In this document: one piece after another, positions 6,891 through 14,839 of the stretch
How the letters are laid out: the number at the start of each line of letters is the position of its first letter
How positions within the stretch are numbered: the stretch's first letter is position 1
Source: Cytophagia bacterium
Lineage (GTDB): Bacteria; Bacteroidota; Bacteroidia; Cytophagales; Cyclobacteriaceae
Direction of reading: 5' to 3'
NCBI GenBank assembly: GCA_013373005.1
Contig: JABXIP010000511.1
Span: forward strand, 1 to 17,591
Length of the DNA stretch: 17,591 bases
The notes under the pieces: generated by a model
What the model was told of the DNA's origin: nothing
The model's input: only the letters and a program-made list of their open reading frames with translations
Databases searched by the model: none
Made by a program: the position numbers and the translations under genes

Positions 6891-7730
6891 ATGTTTGGAC
6901 TTTTTGGTAAGAGTAAACGAAAAAAGGAGATTAAGTCTACCTTCAAGGAGTATGGGTATGAGATACATAAGTTTCAAACTAGTGAGTATGGAGAAATAGA
7001 TTTTGCCCACTGGCAGCATCCTTTCAATCAGCCCATTACCATAGGAGATACTCATATTGATTTTTACAAATCATTAAGTTCTAAGGGAGGTCTCATTATT
7101 GATATAGGAACTTATACCGGAGATACCACTGTGCCTATGGCTCTTGCTGTAGGTAAGCAAGGATTAGTGTTGGGTTTAGAACCAAATCCTTATGCCTACA
7201 AGATACTAGAAGCTAATTCAAAGCTCAATACTGATAAAACCAATATTATACCTTTGCCTTTTGCAGCCACGAAGGAAGATGGAGAGGTTACCTTCAACTA
7301 TTCTGATGCTTCATTCTGCAACGGAGGTTATTTGTCTCAGATCAAGAACCAGAAGCACGGGCATAAATATGAGCTTAAAGTAACGGGCAAGGATTTTGAC
7401 AAATACCTGAGGGAGAATTATGCTGAGTGGCTTCCTAAGCTTCAGTTGCTGAAAGTTGATGCTGAAGGCTTCGATAGTGAAATTCTTGAAAACATGAGTG
7501 GCATTATATCGGAGTTCAGACCAAATATCATGGCTGAATGTTATAAAAAGCTGACCATGGAAGAGCGCCATGCCCTGTACGACTCAATGGCCAAACATGA
7601 CTATACCGTTTATATGAATGATACTCACTACCTTACTTCAGGTTTTGTAGACGATGCAGATAGGGTTAAGCTCACACCCGAAACCATGAAAATCAAAAAA
7701 CACTTCGAAATACTAGCTATTCCCAATTGA
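6891..7730 (+). CDS. FkbM-family SAM-dependent methyltransferase (second copy)
   Basis: This 279-residue cytoplasmic protein begins with a very basic stretch (KSKRKK at 7-12) and about 60 residues before the methyltransferase core. The core has LIIDIGTYTGD (D71 to D78), an acidic motif II in GLEPNP (E97), and the FkbM signature LKVDAEGFDSEIL around D190. It is clearly a different subfamily from the first copy: beyond the SAM motifs the two share little, so this is not a recent duplication. It diverges from the WaaE-like transferase and is followed after 1 nt by the DUF3109 gene, suggesting an operon. The substrate is unknown; a sugar hydroxyl is typical for the family. Confidence 0.88.
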   Translation: MFGLFGKSKRKKEIKSTFKEYGYEIHKFQTSEYGEIDFAHWQHPFNQPITIGDTHIDFYKSLSSKGGLIIDIGTYTGDTTVPMALAVGKQGLVLGLEPNPYAYKILEANSKLNTDKTNIIPLPFAATKEDGEVTFNYSDASFCNGGYLSQIKNQKHGHKYELKVTGKDFDKYLRENYAEWLPKLQLLKVDAEGFDSEILENMSGIISEFRPNIMAECYKKLTMEERHALYDSMAKHDYTVYMNDTHYLTSGFVDDADRVKLTPETMKIKKHFEILAIPN

Positions 7731-7731
7731 T

Positions 7732-8292
7732 ATGATTCTGGTTGAAAATGCAGTAATAAGTGACGACATCAAAGAGCAGTTCTTCGTTTGCGATCTCGAG
7801 AAGTGCAAGGGAGCTTGCTGTGTAGAGGGCGATTTAGGTGCGCCACTTGAAGAGTCTGAGTTGAAGGAGTTGGAAGATGCCTTCGAGGCAGTTAAGCCAT
7901 ACCTCTCCAAGGAAGGAATTGAAGCTATTCGAAAGGAAGGTCTGTTTATTAAAGATTTTGAAGGAGATTACTCCACAACTACAATAGGAGGAAAAGAGTG
8001 TGCTTTTGCCATTTATGACGAAAAGGGAATCCTGAAATGCGGCATCGAACAAGCATACCGCGATGGTAAGACTAAATTCAAAAAGCCCATTTCTTGCGAG
8101 CTCTATCCAATTCGAATTACCAAGTACGACCATTACGAAGCACTCAATTACGATCGATGGAGTATTTGTTCAGCTGCTTGTACTTTAGGGGAACACCTTG
8201 GTGTACCAATCTATAAATTTCTTAAGGAGGCCCTGATCAGAAAGTACGGAGACGCTTGGTATCAGGAGCTTTGCAAGGAAATTGAAGGCTAA
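7732..8292 (+). CDS. DUF3109 family cysteine-rich protein
   Basis: This 186-residue soluble protein matches the DUF3109 family as I recall it: a widespread but uncharacterised group in Bacteroidota, related in style to YkgJ-type putative zinc/iron-chelating proteins. It has ten cysteines, nine of them in a regular pattern: C20, C25, C29, C30 (CX4CX3CC), C90, C103, C122, and C146, C150 (CX3C). Other conserved-looking elements are GDLGAPLE after the first cluster and SCELYPIRIT around C122. The pattern suggests binding of a metal ion or an iron-sulfur cluster, but no catalytic function can be assigned. No signal peptide or TM is present. It starts 1 nt after the FkbM gene, so the two are very likely co-transcribed. 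The 100 bp after it hold no gene or terminator and only weak promoter-like sequence. Confidence 0.88.
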   Translation: MILVENAVISDDIKEQFFVCDLEKCKGACCVEGDLGAPLEESELKELEDAFEAVKPYLSKEGIEAIRKEGLFIKDFEGDYSTTTIGGKECAFAIYDEKGILKCGIEQAYRDGKTKFKKPISCELYPIRITKYDHYEALNYDRWSICSAACTLGEHLGVPIYKFLKEALIRKYGDAWYQELCKEIEG

Positions 8293-8393
8293 TCTTATCT
8301 ACTCAGATTCTTTCTTGGTCTACTTAATGTACCGGTTCTTCTATTAATTTTTCAGAAGCAAACCTTTGAAGCTATGTTCGGAGCTAAAAGGTC

Positions 8394-10820
8394 ATGTTTA
8401 AAAACTATCTGAAAATCGGGCTTCGCAATTTGGTTAAACACAAAGCCCACTCTGTCATCAATGTTTTAGGACTTGCGATTGGCATGTGCTGTTTTTTGCT
8501 CATCGGTCTGTTTGTGCTTGATGAATCTTCCTTTGATAGGTTTCATGAAGGCTACGAGAATATATACAGGATTACCGAGGTAAACTACTCTGAAGGGGGA
8601 GAGACTAAACTCGCTAACGCTTTTAGTGCCATTGGCCCCGCATTAAAGAACGATTTCCCTGAACTCTCATCCTTTGTTAGGATACACGTTGATGAGTTTA
8701 CGGTTGGGGTGGATATTCAAAATGAGTTTAAAGAAGCCAATTTTGCCTTCGCAGATTCCAGCTTCTGGCAGGTGTTCGACTTTCAGTTGATTGAAGGAGA
8801 CCCAAAGGAGGCTCTTGCAAATCCGTTTTCATTGGTGCTCTCTCAGTCAGCCGCACAGCGTCATTTTGGTAATGAGTCTCCCCTGGGTAAAACGCTCAGG
8901 GTTAATGGGCAATACGATTTTCAGGTTGTAGGCCTTATGGAGGATATGCCACATAATTCTCACCTGCAGCTTGACATGATTGCGTCATTTGTCAGTTTAA
9001 GGCAACTGGAGGGTGGCTGGATGTTCAATAGCTGGTATTGGCCCCCCATGTATACTTATGCCAGAATTCCCGAGTCTGTCAATAAAGAACAGGTAGAAGC
9101 TAAGTTTCCGGGAATGATAGAGAAATACCTCGGAGAGTTGGTAGTCCAACAACGGGGTTATGAACTGCAGCCCATTGAGGAAATTCACACCAGTACCGAA
9201 TATTCAAATGAAATCGGCCAACCCATCAATAAGGCATATTTGCGTGTGTTGGGCATCACCGCATTCCTAGTACTGATCATCGCTTGTATAAATTTTATGA
9301 ATTTGTCACTGGCTAAGTCAATTGGCAGAAGCAGTGAGGTGGGAATCCGTAAGGTTTTCGGAGCCATCAGACCGCAGATCATGAGGCAATATTTAATCGA
9401 ATCTCTAATACTCTCACTACTTGCTGCAATACTTTCCATAGCCATATTCTACCTCGTTATACCGGCCTTTAACAGTCTGGCTCAAAAGCAATTGAACATT
9501 GGCATAAGCAAATTACCAATGATTCTGGCAGGGTTTCTGGGTATTGCTCTCGTGGTTGGGCTTCTTTCCGGGGTTTATCCCGCTTTGTTTCTTTCCCGAT
9601 TATCACCTAATGTAATCCTTAGGGGGAAAGTATCTAAACAAGGTACGGCAGCTTCAATTTTTAGAAAGGGCCTTATTGTTTTTCAGTTTTTGGTTTCAAG
9701 TGTGTTGATCATTTCTACAGTAATCATCTACTATCAGGTCAATTACCTGCAGAATAAGTCGATGGGTTTTGACAAGGAGCAGATGGTTGTGTTGAAAGTT
9801 GACTCGGATATTCAGCAAAATAACATCAAGCTGTTCAAAGATCGACTGGAACAACTGCCTCAGGTCAAAGGAGCATCTGTATCTGCCAGAATTCCCGGAT
9901 ACAATGATTTCTATGACTATAATGTACTTCCACAAGGTGAGTCGGTTGAGAATAATCTGGTTTTTATGCGTCTTGAGACGGACTTGGATTTTGCCGCTCT
10001 TTATGACCTTGAAATTCTCAGCGGGAGAGGTTTTGATAACCAGTTAGGGACTGATTCCACTACCTATTTACTTAATGAAACTGCTATTGAAAAATTAGGC
10101 TGGAGTGCTGAGGAAGCACTTAATAAGAAGCTTTATCTGGGAAGTCTGAATTCCAATGGATCTTTCAGAGCAGCGCATCAGGGCAATGTTATTGGTGTTG
10201 TTAAGGATTTCAACTTCAAGTCACTGCACAGTAAGGTTGATCCTTTGGTTATTAGCATCATTCCAAAAAGTGAGCCCTACATGCAGCAAAATATTTCGAT
10301 AAAACTAGCAGGAGAGCCACTGTCTGAAAGTGTAGGTGTGATTGAAGAGGCATGGTCTCAATTTGCACCCAATCAACCCATGGAATATTTCTTTTTAGAC
10401 GATGCTGTACAGAGGTTTTATAGTTCGGAGAAGCGAATGATGAAAGTGTTTCTTACTTTTTCTTCCATTAGCATCATACTGGCTTGCATGGGTCTCTTTG
10501 CGATGACCACTTTAATGGCTGCTCGCTTGAAGAAGGAGGTAGGCATAAGAAAAGTGCTAGGCGCCAGGGTTTTACACATTGTCTGGCGCATTTCATCAGG
10601 ATTCCTTTTGCTGATCTCTGTTTCATTTGCGATGGCTTGTTTTATCAGCTACATTGTAATGACCGATTGGCTCAGGCGTTTTGCCTATCAAATCAACCTG
10701 ACACCTCAGCACTTCTTAGTAGCGGGGTTACTGTTGGGGCTTATCGTATTAGGTACTATTAGTATCAAATCAATTAAAGCTGCGTATGCAAACCCAGTAG
10801 ATTCTTTAAGACAAGAATGA
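8394..10820 (+). CDS. FtsX/MacB-type ABC transporter permease, fused double unit
   Basis: This 808-residue inner-membrane protein has two FtsX modules in tandem. TM1 is at about 20-42, followed by a MacB-type periplasmic domain to about 280. TM2-TM5 lie between about 284 and 450, a second periplasmic domain spans about 455-680, and TM6-TM8 lie between about 683 and 797. After the second TM of each module comes the repeated cytoplasmic coupling segment EVGIRKVxGA, at E315 and again at E715, the region that contacts the ATPase in MacB/LolCDE-type machines. Such permeases do not import solutes; they transmit force to the periplasm for export or lipoprotein release, or sense antimicrobials. No ATPase gene is in this window. 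The stop overlaps the kinase start as ATGA. Upstream only weak -7-like sequences are seen (8361-8368, 8373-8380). Confidence 0.92.
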   Translation: MFKNYLKIGLRNLVKHKAHSVINVLGLAIGMCCFLLIGLFVLDESSFDRFHEGYENIYRITEVNYSEGGETKLANAFSAIGPALKNDFPELSSFVRIHVDEFTVGVDIQNEFKEANFAFADSSFWQVFDFQLIEGDPKEALANPFSLVLSQSAAQRHFGNESPLGKTLRVNGQYDFQVVGLMEDMPHNSHLQLDMIASFVSLRQLEGGWMFNSWYWPPMYTYARIPESVNKEQVEAKFPGMIEKYLGELVVQQRGYELQPIEEIHTSTEYSNEIGQPINKAYLRVLGITAFLVLIIACINFMNLSLAKSIGRSSEVGIRKVFGAIRPQIMRQYLIESLILSLLAAILSIAIFYLVIPAFNSLAQKQLNIGISKLPMILAGFLGIALVVGLLSGVYPALFLSRLSPNVILRGKVSKQGTAASIFRKGLIVFQFLVSSVLIISTVIIYYQVNYLQNKSMGFDKEQMVVLKVDSDIQQNNIKLFKDRLEQLPQVKGASVSARIPGYNDFYDYNVLPQGESVENNLVFMRLETDLDFAALYDLEILSGRGFDNQLGTDSTTYLLNETAIEKLGWSAEEALNKKLYLGSLNSNGSFRAAHQGNVIGVVKDFNFKSLHSKVDPLVISIIPKSEPYMQQNISIKLAGEPLSESVGVIEEAWSQFAPNQPMEYFFLDDAVQRFYSSEKRMMKVFLTFSSISIILACMGLFAMTTLMAARLKKEVGIRKVLGARVLHIVWRISSGFLLLISVSFAMACFISYIVMTDWLRRFAYQINLTPQHFLVAGLLLGLIVLGTISIKSIKAAYANPVDSLRQE

Positions 10821-11842
10821 AGGTCAATATCAAGATAATTCTGCTGCATCTTTTTGTCTGGGTGCTATACATCATTGTTTGGGGATTGAGGGATATGGCT
10901 TATGCCCCGACTTTTATGGACACAATAGATGGAAATCTGATTGGATGTTTGTGGTATAGTGTCGGGGTTTATATCAACTTTTATTTACTGATTCCATACT
11001 TGTTATTGAAGGACAGGAAGTCATTCTATATACTCTCGATTTTAGTGCTGATTGTTCTGATATCTTACCTGAGTGCTCAAACCTTCTCGCTTTATTATAT
11101 TCCTATTCACCTTACCACCTCTGAGTTTTTCGATTCAATGGAGGGGTTTGCCAGTACAGGATCAGAGTTCCTGATTGTTCTGGGGCTCAGCACCTGCCTT
11201 TATTTTATCAATGAATGGTATGTTAAGGAGAGAAGAGTAAAGCAGTTGGAGAGTGCTAAACTCAGGTCTGAACTAGATTTACTAAAGGGGCAAATGAATC
11301 CTCACTTCCTGTTCAATGCACTTAACAGTGTACATGTTCTGATTCGAAGAGATAGAGATCAGGCGCTTAAAGTGTTGGAGAAGTTTTCAGATTTGCTGAG
11401 CCACCAGCTATACGATGTAGAAAAGGAGTTTGTGTCGCTGGAGATGGAGATCAGGAACCTGACCAATTTTATTGAGTTGCAGGAATTGAGATTTTCAAAT
11501 CACATTAAGGTCAATTGGAAGGTTGAAGGACAGGCTGTTGGTTTGAAAATTCCTCCCATGCTTTTCCTCAATTTCATTGAAAATGCTTTTAAGCACAGTC
11601 ATACCAAAGATGAAAATGAAGCCACAATAGATGTTTTGCTTAAGGTTGAGGACTCTCAACTAGAGTTCTCTTGCGTTAATTCAGTTAACCTTTTACCTAC
11701 TGAAAGGAACGTTACGGGTATTGGGTTGATTAATGTGCAGCGCAGACTGGAGATTTTATATCCTAAAAGGCATCTGCTTCAAATCGAGAGAACAGTAGAC
11801 CAGTTCAGTATTAATCTTCAAATCGACTTACATGAAGATTAG
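10817..11842 (+). CDS. LytS-type membrane sensor histidine kinase (HisKA_6850/PF06580 His_kinase)
   Basis: This 341-residue sensor kinase has four hydrophobic segments in residues 1-135, a short coiled linker (KERRVKQLESAKLRSELDLL) and the LytS-like kinase core. The phosphoacceptor region is QMNPHFLFNALNSV with H163. The ATP-binding domain shows the N-box ENAFKHS (255-261) and a G-box GIGLINVQRRLEILYP from G301. There is no recognisable extracytoplasmic sensor domain, only short loops, so it may sense within the membrane or through a partner such as the preceding permease. The ATG overlaps the permease stop by 4 nt, and its own 3' end overlaps the regulator by 11 nt. Kinases of this family pair with LytTR regulators, as here. 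Confidence 0.93.
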   Translation: MKVNIKIILLHLFVWVLYIIVWGLRDMAYAPTFMDTIDGNLIGCLWYSVGVYINFYLLIPYLLLKDRKSFYILSILVLIVLISYLSAQTFSLYYIPIHLTTSEFFDSMEGFASTGSEFLIVLGLSTCLYFINEWYVKERRVKQLESAKLRSELDLLKGQMNPHFLFNALNSVHVLIRRDRDQALKVLEKFSDLLSHQLYDVEKEFVSLEMEIRNLTNFIELQELRFSNHIKVNWKVEGQAVGLKIPPMLFLNFIENAFKHSHTKDENEATIDVLLKVEDSQLEFSCVNSVNLLPTERNVTGIGLINVQRRLEILYPKRHLLQIERTVDQFSINLQIDLHED

Positions 11843-12539
11843 GTGTATCATAATTGATGATGAACCACTAGCACGTGAAGGGCTTCTGGATTATATCGAG
11901 AAAACTGCATTTCTCCACATTGTGGGAGATTTTAAAAACACGGCTTTGGCGAAAGACTTTATGCAGGAACATCCCGTTGACCTCGTCTTTCTCGATATCA
12001 GCATGCCGGGGGAGGGAGGTCTTGAGTTTTTAAAATCATTAAACGATCTGCCTCAGGTTATTTTCACCACCGCCCACAGAGAATATGCTGCAGAGAGTTA
12101 TGAACTCGATGCTATTGATTATCTGGTTAAACCGATTGCCTTTGAACGATTCCTCAAAGCAGTGAATAAAGTCTATTCACGAAATATACAGGAGAGTATT
12201 AAACCCGCTGACAAAGACTTCTTTTTTGTTAAAGTTGATGGAGTACTTACCAAAGTACAACTTGAGGATATTTTATATGTGGAGGGGATGAAGGACTATG
12301 TAAAGATTCATAGAAAGGGTAAAAGCACTCTGATTACTTTACTCTCATTGAAGCATATGGAAGAACAATTACCGAAGGAGTTTATCAGAGTACATCGGTC
12401 ATTTATTATTGCAGGAAATAGGGTAGAGGCTATTGAAGGAAATGTGCTGAAAATTGAAGGTTATGAAATTCCAATTGCCCCTCAACTGAGAAATGAAGTT
12501 CTTGATAAGATAACAGGTGGAAGATTTCTGAAACGTTGA
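11832..12539 (+). CDS. LytTR-family two-component response regulator
   Basis: This 235-residue regulator has an N-terminal receiver domain with acidic pocket D9/D10, phosphoacceptor D55 in LVFLDISMPG, T80 in IFTTAH and K100-P101. A C-terminal LytTR DNA-binding domain (about 130-230) contains LEDILYVEGMKDYVKIH and the basic FIRVHRSFII segment typical of the fold. It is the partner of the kinase whose gene overlaps it by 11 nt. Its targets cannot be read from the sequence; regulation of its own permease operon is the simplest guess. It is convergent with the GtrB-like gene, leaving 5 nt between the two stop codons. Confidence 0.95.
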   Translation: MKIRCIIIDDEPLAREGLLDYIEKTAFLHIVGDFKNTALAKDFMQEHPVDLVFLDISMPGEGGLEFLKSLNDLPQVIFTTAHREYAAESYELDAIDYLVKPIAFERFLKAVNKVYSRNIQESIKPADKDFFFVKVDGVLTKVQLEDILYVEGMKDYVKIHRKGKSTLITLLSLKHMEEQLPKEFIRVHRSFIIAGNRVEAIEGNVLKIEGYEIPIAPQLRNEVLDKITGGRFLKR

Positions 12540-12555
12540 GACTCTTAGTCTTCAA
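12536..12555. terminator. Weak hairpin between convergent stop codons
   Basis: TTGAGACT and AGTCTTCAA form an 8 bp stem with one bulged T and a CTT loop. It covers both the stop of the response regulator and the stop of the convergent glycosyltransferase, and is followed on the plus strand by TTTCTTTATT. It could act as a weak terminator, but the stem is AT-rich, so confidence is low. Confidence 0.3.
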
Positions 12556-13492
12556 TTTCTTTATTCTTGATCTTCTCCTTGATTACAAACAAGGGCCTTT
12601 GTTTTACCTGAAAGAAGATTCTTAGGACGTATTCACCAATAAGTCCAAGAGACAACATTTGAATTCCACCGAAAAGGACCAGTACAAACAATAGACCTGT
12701 AAAGCCCTCCGGTACATTACCGTAGATCAGTTTCTTGGCAATCACATAGATCAGGTAACCTATGGATGACAGAATAGTCAGCAGGCCAAGGTTGGTGATA
12801 AGTTTAATAGGAAACTCACTGAAGTTGAATATGCCGTTAAATGCTAGTTGAAATAGCTTCTTCAAAGAATACTTGGACTCGCCTGACTTTCTCTCCTCAC
12901 GGTCATACTCAACCCCAATCTGTCTGAAGCCTAACCAGCTTCTCATGCCTCTCAGGTATCTGCTCTCCTCCGGCATTTCATTTAAGAGTTTGGCCATTCT
13001 CGCACTAATGAGAGAAAAGTCGCCAGTATCAAGAGGAATTTGAACATAGGAGATCTTGACCATAATGCGATAGAACGTGGCATAAGCTAGCTTCTTGAAG
13101 AACCCTTCTTTACGGTTCTTTCTGATGGCATAAACAACATCATAGCCCTCTTCATACAATTGATAGAATTGCTCAAGCATTTCGGGTGGGTCCTGAAGAT
13201 CCGCATCTATAATGAAGACAGCCTCTGTTGCATTAGTCTGTTTCAATCCAGCTGAGAGAGCAATCTGATGCCCGAAGTTCCTTGATAAAATGACCGATTG
13301 AAATCTTTCATTTTTCAGTGCGAGTTCCCTCATCAATTGTGGAGTAGAGTCTGAACTTCCATCATCTACTAGAATTACCTCAATCTTTTTATGGAAAGAG
13401 TCAATGAGGTTATTAAGTCGCTTAATCAGTTCAGCGAAAACGGCTTCTTCATTATAGAGAGGAATAACTATGCTGACTTCTGGCTTGCTCAT
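12545..13492 (-). CDS. GtrB/DPM1-like polyprenyl-phosphate glycosyltransferase (family 2)
   Basis: This 315-residue protein has a cytoplasmic GT-A domain followed by two C-terminal membrane helices (about 232-258 and 267-292), the GtrB/DPM1 layout. Enzymes of this type transfer a sugar from a nucleotide donor to undecaprenyl phosphate, giving a lipid-linked sugar for GT-C enzymes working on the outer face. Motifs are VSIVIPLYNEE at the N terminus, VDDGSSDST (42-50), catalytic IIDADLQDPPE (95-104) and RSWLGFRQIGV before the membrane part. It starts 3 nt after the stop of the GT87-like gene. The pair fits a donor-synthesis plus donor-using arrangement. Confidence 0.92.
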   Translation of the reverse strand: MSKPEVSIVIPLYNEEAVFAELIKRLNNLIDSFHKKIEVILVDDGSSDSTPQLMRELALKNERFQSVILSRNFGHQIALSAGLKQTNATEAVFIIDADLQDPPEMLEQFYQLYEEGYDVVYAIRKNRKEGFFKKLAYATFYRIMVKISYVQIPLDTGDFSLISARMAKLLNEMPEESRYLRGMRSWLGFRQIGVEYDREERKSGESKYSLKKLFQLAFNGIFNFSEFPIKLITNLGLLTILSSIGYLIYVIAKKLIYGNVPEGFTGLLFVLVLFGGIQMLSLGLIGEYVLRIFFQVKQRPLFVIKEKIKNKEIED

Positions 13493-13495
13493 TGT

Positions 13496-14785
13496 CTAAT
13501 CGTTGTTTGAGCCCAATCTGAGCATTGAAGGTTTTACCTGTATATAAGCTGATAACAGTATTAAAGTACCGAAAGTAATGACTTTGAAGTACTGAGTTTG
13601 ATCGTAAAGTTCCTTGCCAATAATGTTTGAAGAGGTAAGATTGACAATCACGAAATACAGTATTACGGGAATGAGGATCGACTTTTTTACTTTCCAAATT
13701 GATCCGGTTTCCTTTTTTATCTGATTTAGATAAATGCTCAAATAAAACAGCGCGGGAAAGATGTAGTAGAAAGAATACTTGTTCTGAGCTGGAAATATTA
13801 ATGGAAAAGCAAAGCTTATGTAACCGAACTCCCAGAATAGCTCTTTCAAGTTAGTCCTGCGCTTAAATGGAGACCACTTTGTGAAGTACAAGGTAAATAG
13901 TATAAATAGGCCTCTTACTACATTGGTTATAACTCCAGCCACATGGTAGGGGATAGACATGATGCTCCTATGTCCGGAAATCTTATCGTCTGGCATTTCA
14001 GTAAAATAGGCATATATAAAAGCAGAAAGATTGTAAATACCGGTTTTGGTTTCCAATGTGTACTCACTGTTGGATGGATTGATTATTCCATACCATTCTT
14101 TAATAAGGTAGCTGTTATATTCCCAACCTAGGATGAGGGTTGGAGCTAACACTAGAATGATCGTCCATAATAATGTATAGATGGGAGTCTTTATGTTACC
14201 TCTGAAGAGGAAATAAGCAATCAAAACCAGAGGCATAATTTTGGTAATGATGGCCAATGCTAACATTAGTCCTGCCAAGAGATCCCTTCCTTTGGTAGAT
14301 AAATAAAGAGAGTAAAAAGAAAGGAAGACTAGGATGATTGTGGTCTGGCCTAGCTCAAAGTTTTGTCCTATAAGTCTTATACATAGCAAAAGGCTAATGC
14401 CAGCTACAGCTAAGAACGTCTTTTTACTATCAAGCAGTTTTGGGAAGAAGTTTCTAAACAACACTAATGTCTTGGCTAAAAGAAAGGCATTCAGGAATAG
14501 CCAAAGAAATATGTATACCTGCTTGGGTAGTAAAGAAATAGGGTAGAGAGAGATACCAAAGATAGGAGCATATCTATATTGGGCATGTGGAGTAACCTTG
14601 CCATCAGGCTCGGTTTCTACCATATCTTCTGCAGAATAAGGATTGGCACCTTCGTCAATCATTACCCTTCCGGCAGCCACATAAATCCTGTAGTCAGCGG
14701 CCTGTTGGGTTGTAAAACCGATCGATAACAAGACCAGAAAGAGGTAAAGGTAGATTTGTTGTTTTTTATTGAGTATGTCTTTCAT
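13496..14785 (-). CDS. GT87-like (DUF2029) membrane glycosyltransferase
   Basis: This 429-residue integral membrane protein has about ten hydrophobic segments, the first at about 11-27. The first loop, ADYRIYVAAGRVMIDEGANPYS (D31 to S51), follows the pattern of GT87 polyprenyl-phosphate-dependent mannosyltransferases, in which an Asp lies just after TM1, and a later loop carries GQNFELGQTT. The GT-C fold would use a lipid-linked sugar outside the membrane, and the GtrB-like gene 3 nt downstream could make that donor. The acceptor is unknown. The ATG at 14783-14785 directly touches the T-run of the accC terminator, leaving no room for a normal leader or promoter. The next Met (residue 42) lies inside the conserved loop, so a later start is unlikely. 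Confidence 0.82.
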   Translation of the reverse strand: MKDILNKKQQIYLYLFLVLLSIGFTTQQAADYRIYVAAGRVMIDEGANPYSAEDMVETEPDGKVTPHAQYRYAPIFGISLYPISLLPKQVYIFLWLFLNAFLLAKTLVLFRNFFPKLLDSKKTFLAVAGISLLLCIRLIGQNFELGQTTIILVFLSFYSLYLSTKGRDLLAGLMLALAIITKIMPLVLIAYFLFRGNIKTPIYTLLWTIILVLAPTLILGWEYNSYLIKEWYGIINPSNSEYTLETKTGIYNLSAFIYAYFTEMPDDKISGHRSIMSIPYHVAGVITNVVRGLFILFTLYFTKWSPFKRRTNLKELFWEFGYISFAFPLIFPAQNKYSFYYIFPALFYLSIYLNQIKKETGSIWKVKKSILIPVILYFVIVNLTSSNIIGKELYDQTQYFKVITFGTLILLSAYIQVKPSMLRLGSNND

Positions 14786-14812
14786 AAAAAAGCCAGTCCT
14801 TATTGGACTGGC
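14786..14812 (-). terminator. Rho-independent terminator of the fabH-efp-accBC operon
   Basis: On the minus strand a perfect 8 bp stem GCCAGTCC / GGACTGGC with a 5 nt loop (AATAA) is followed by six T. It lies 28 bp after the accC stop codon. The last T is immediately followed by the ATG of the GT87-like gene. Confidence 0.88.
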
Positions 14813-14839
14813 AAAATATTAATTAATCTTTATTTCGGC

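Noticed and set aside
3603..7730. The two FkbM genes as a recent duplication
   Set aside because: Only the SAM-binding and DxEG-type motifs match; length, N termini and the remaining sequence differ.
8293..8393. Search for an RNA gene or riboswitch before the permease operon
   Set aside because: The 100 bp is AT-rich with no stable stem-loop, and only weak promoter-like boxes can be seen.
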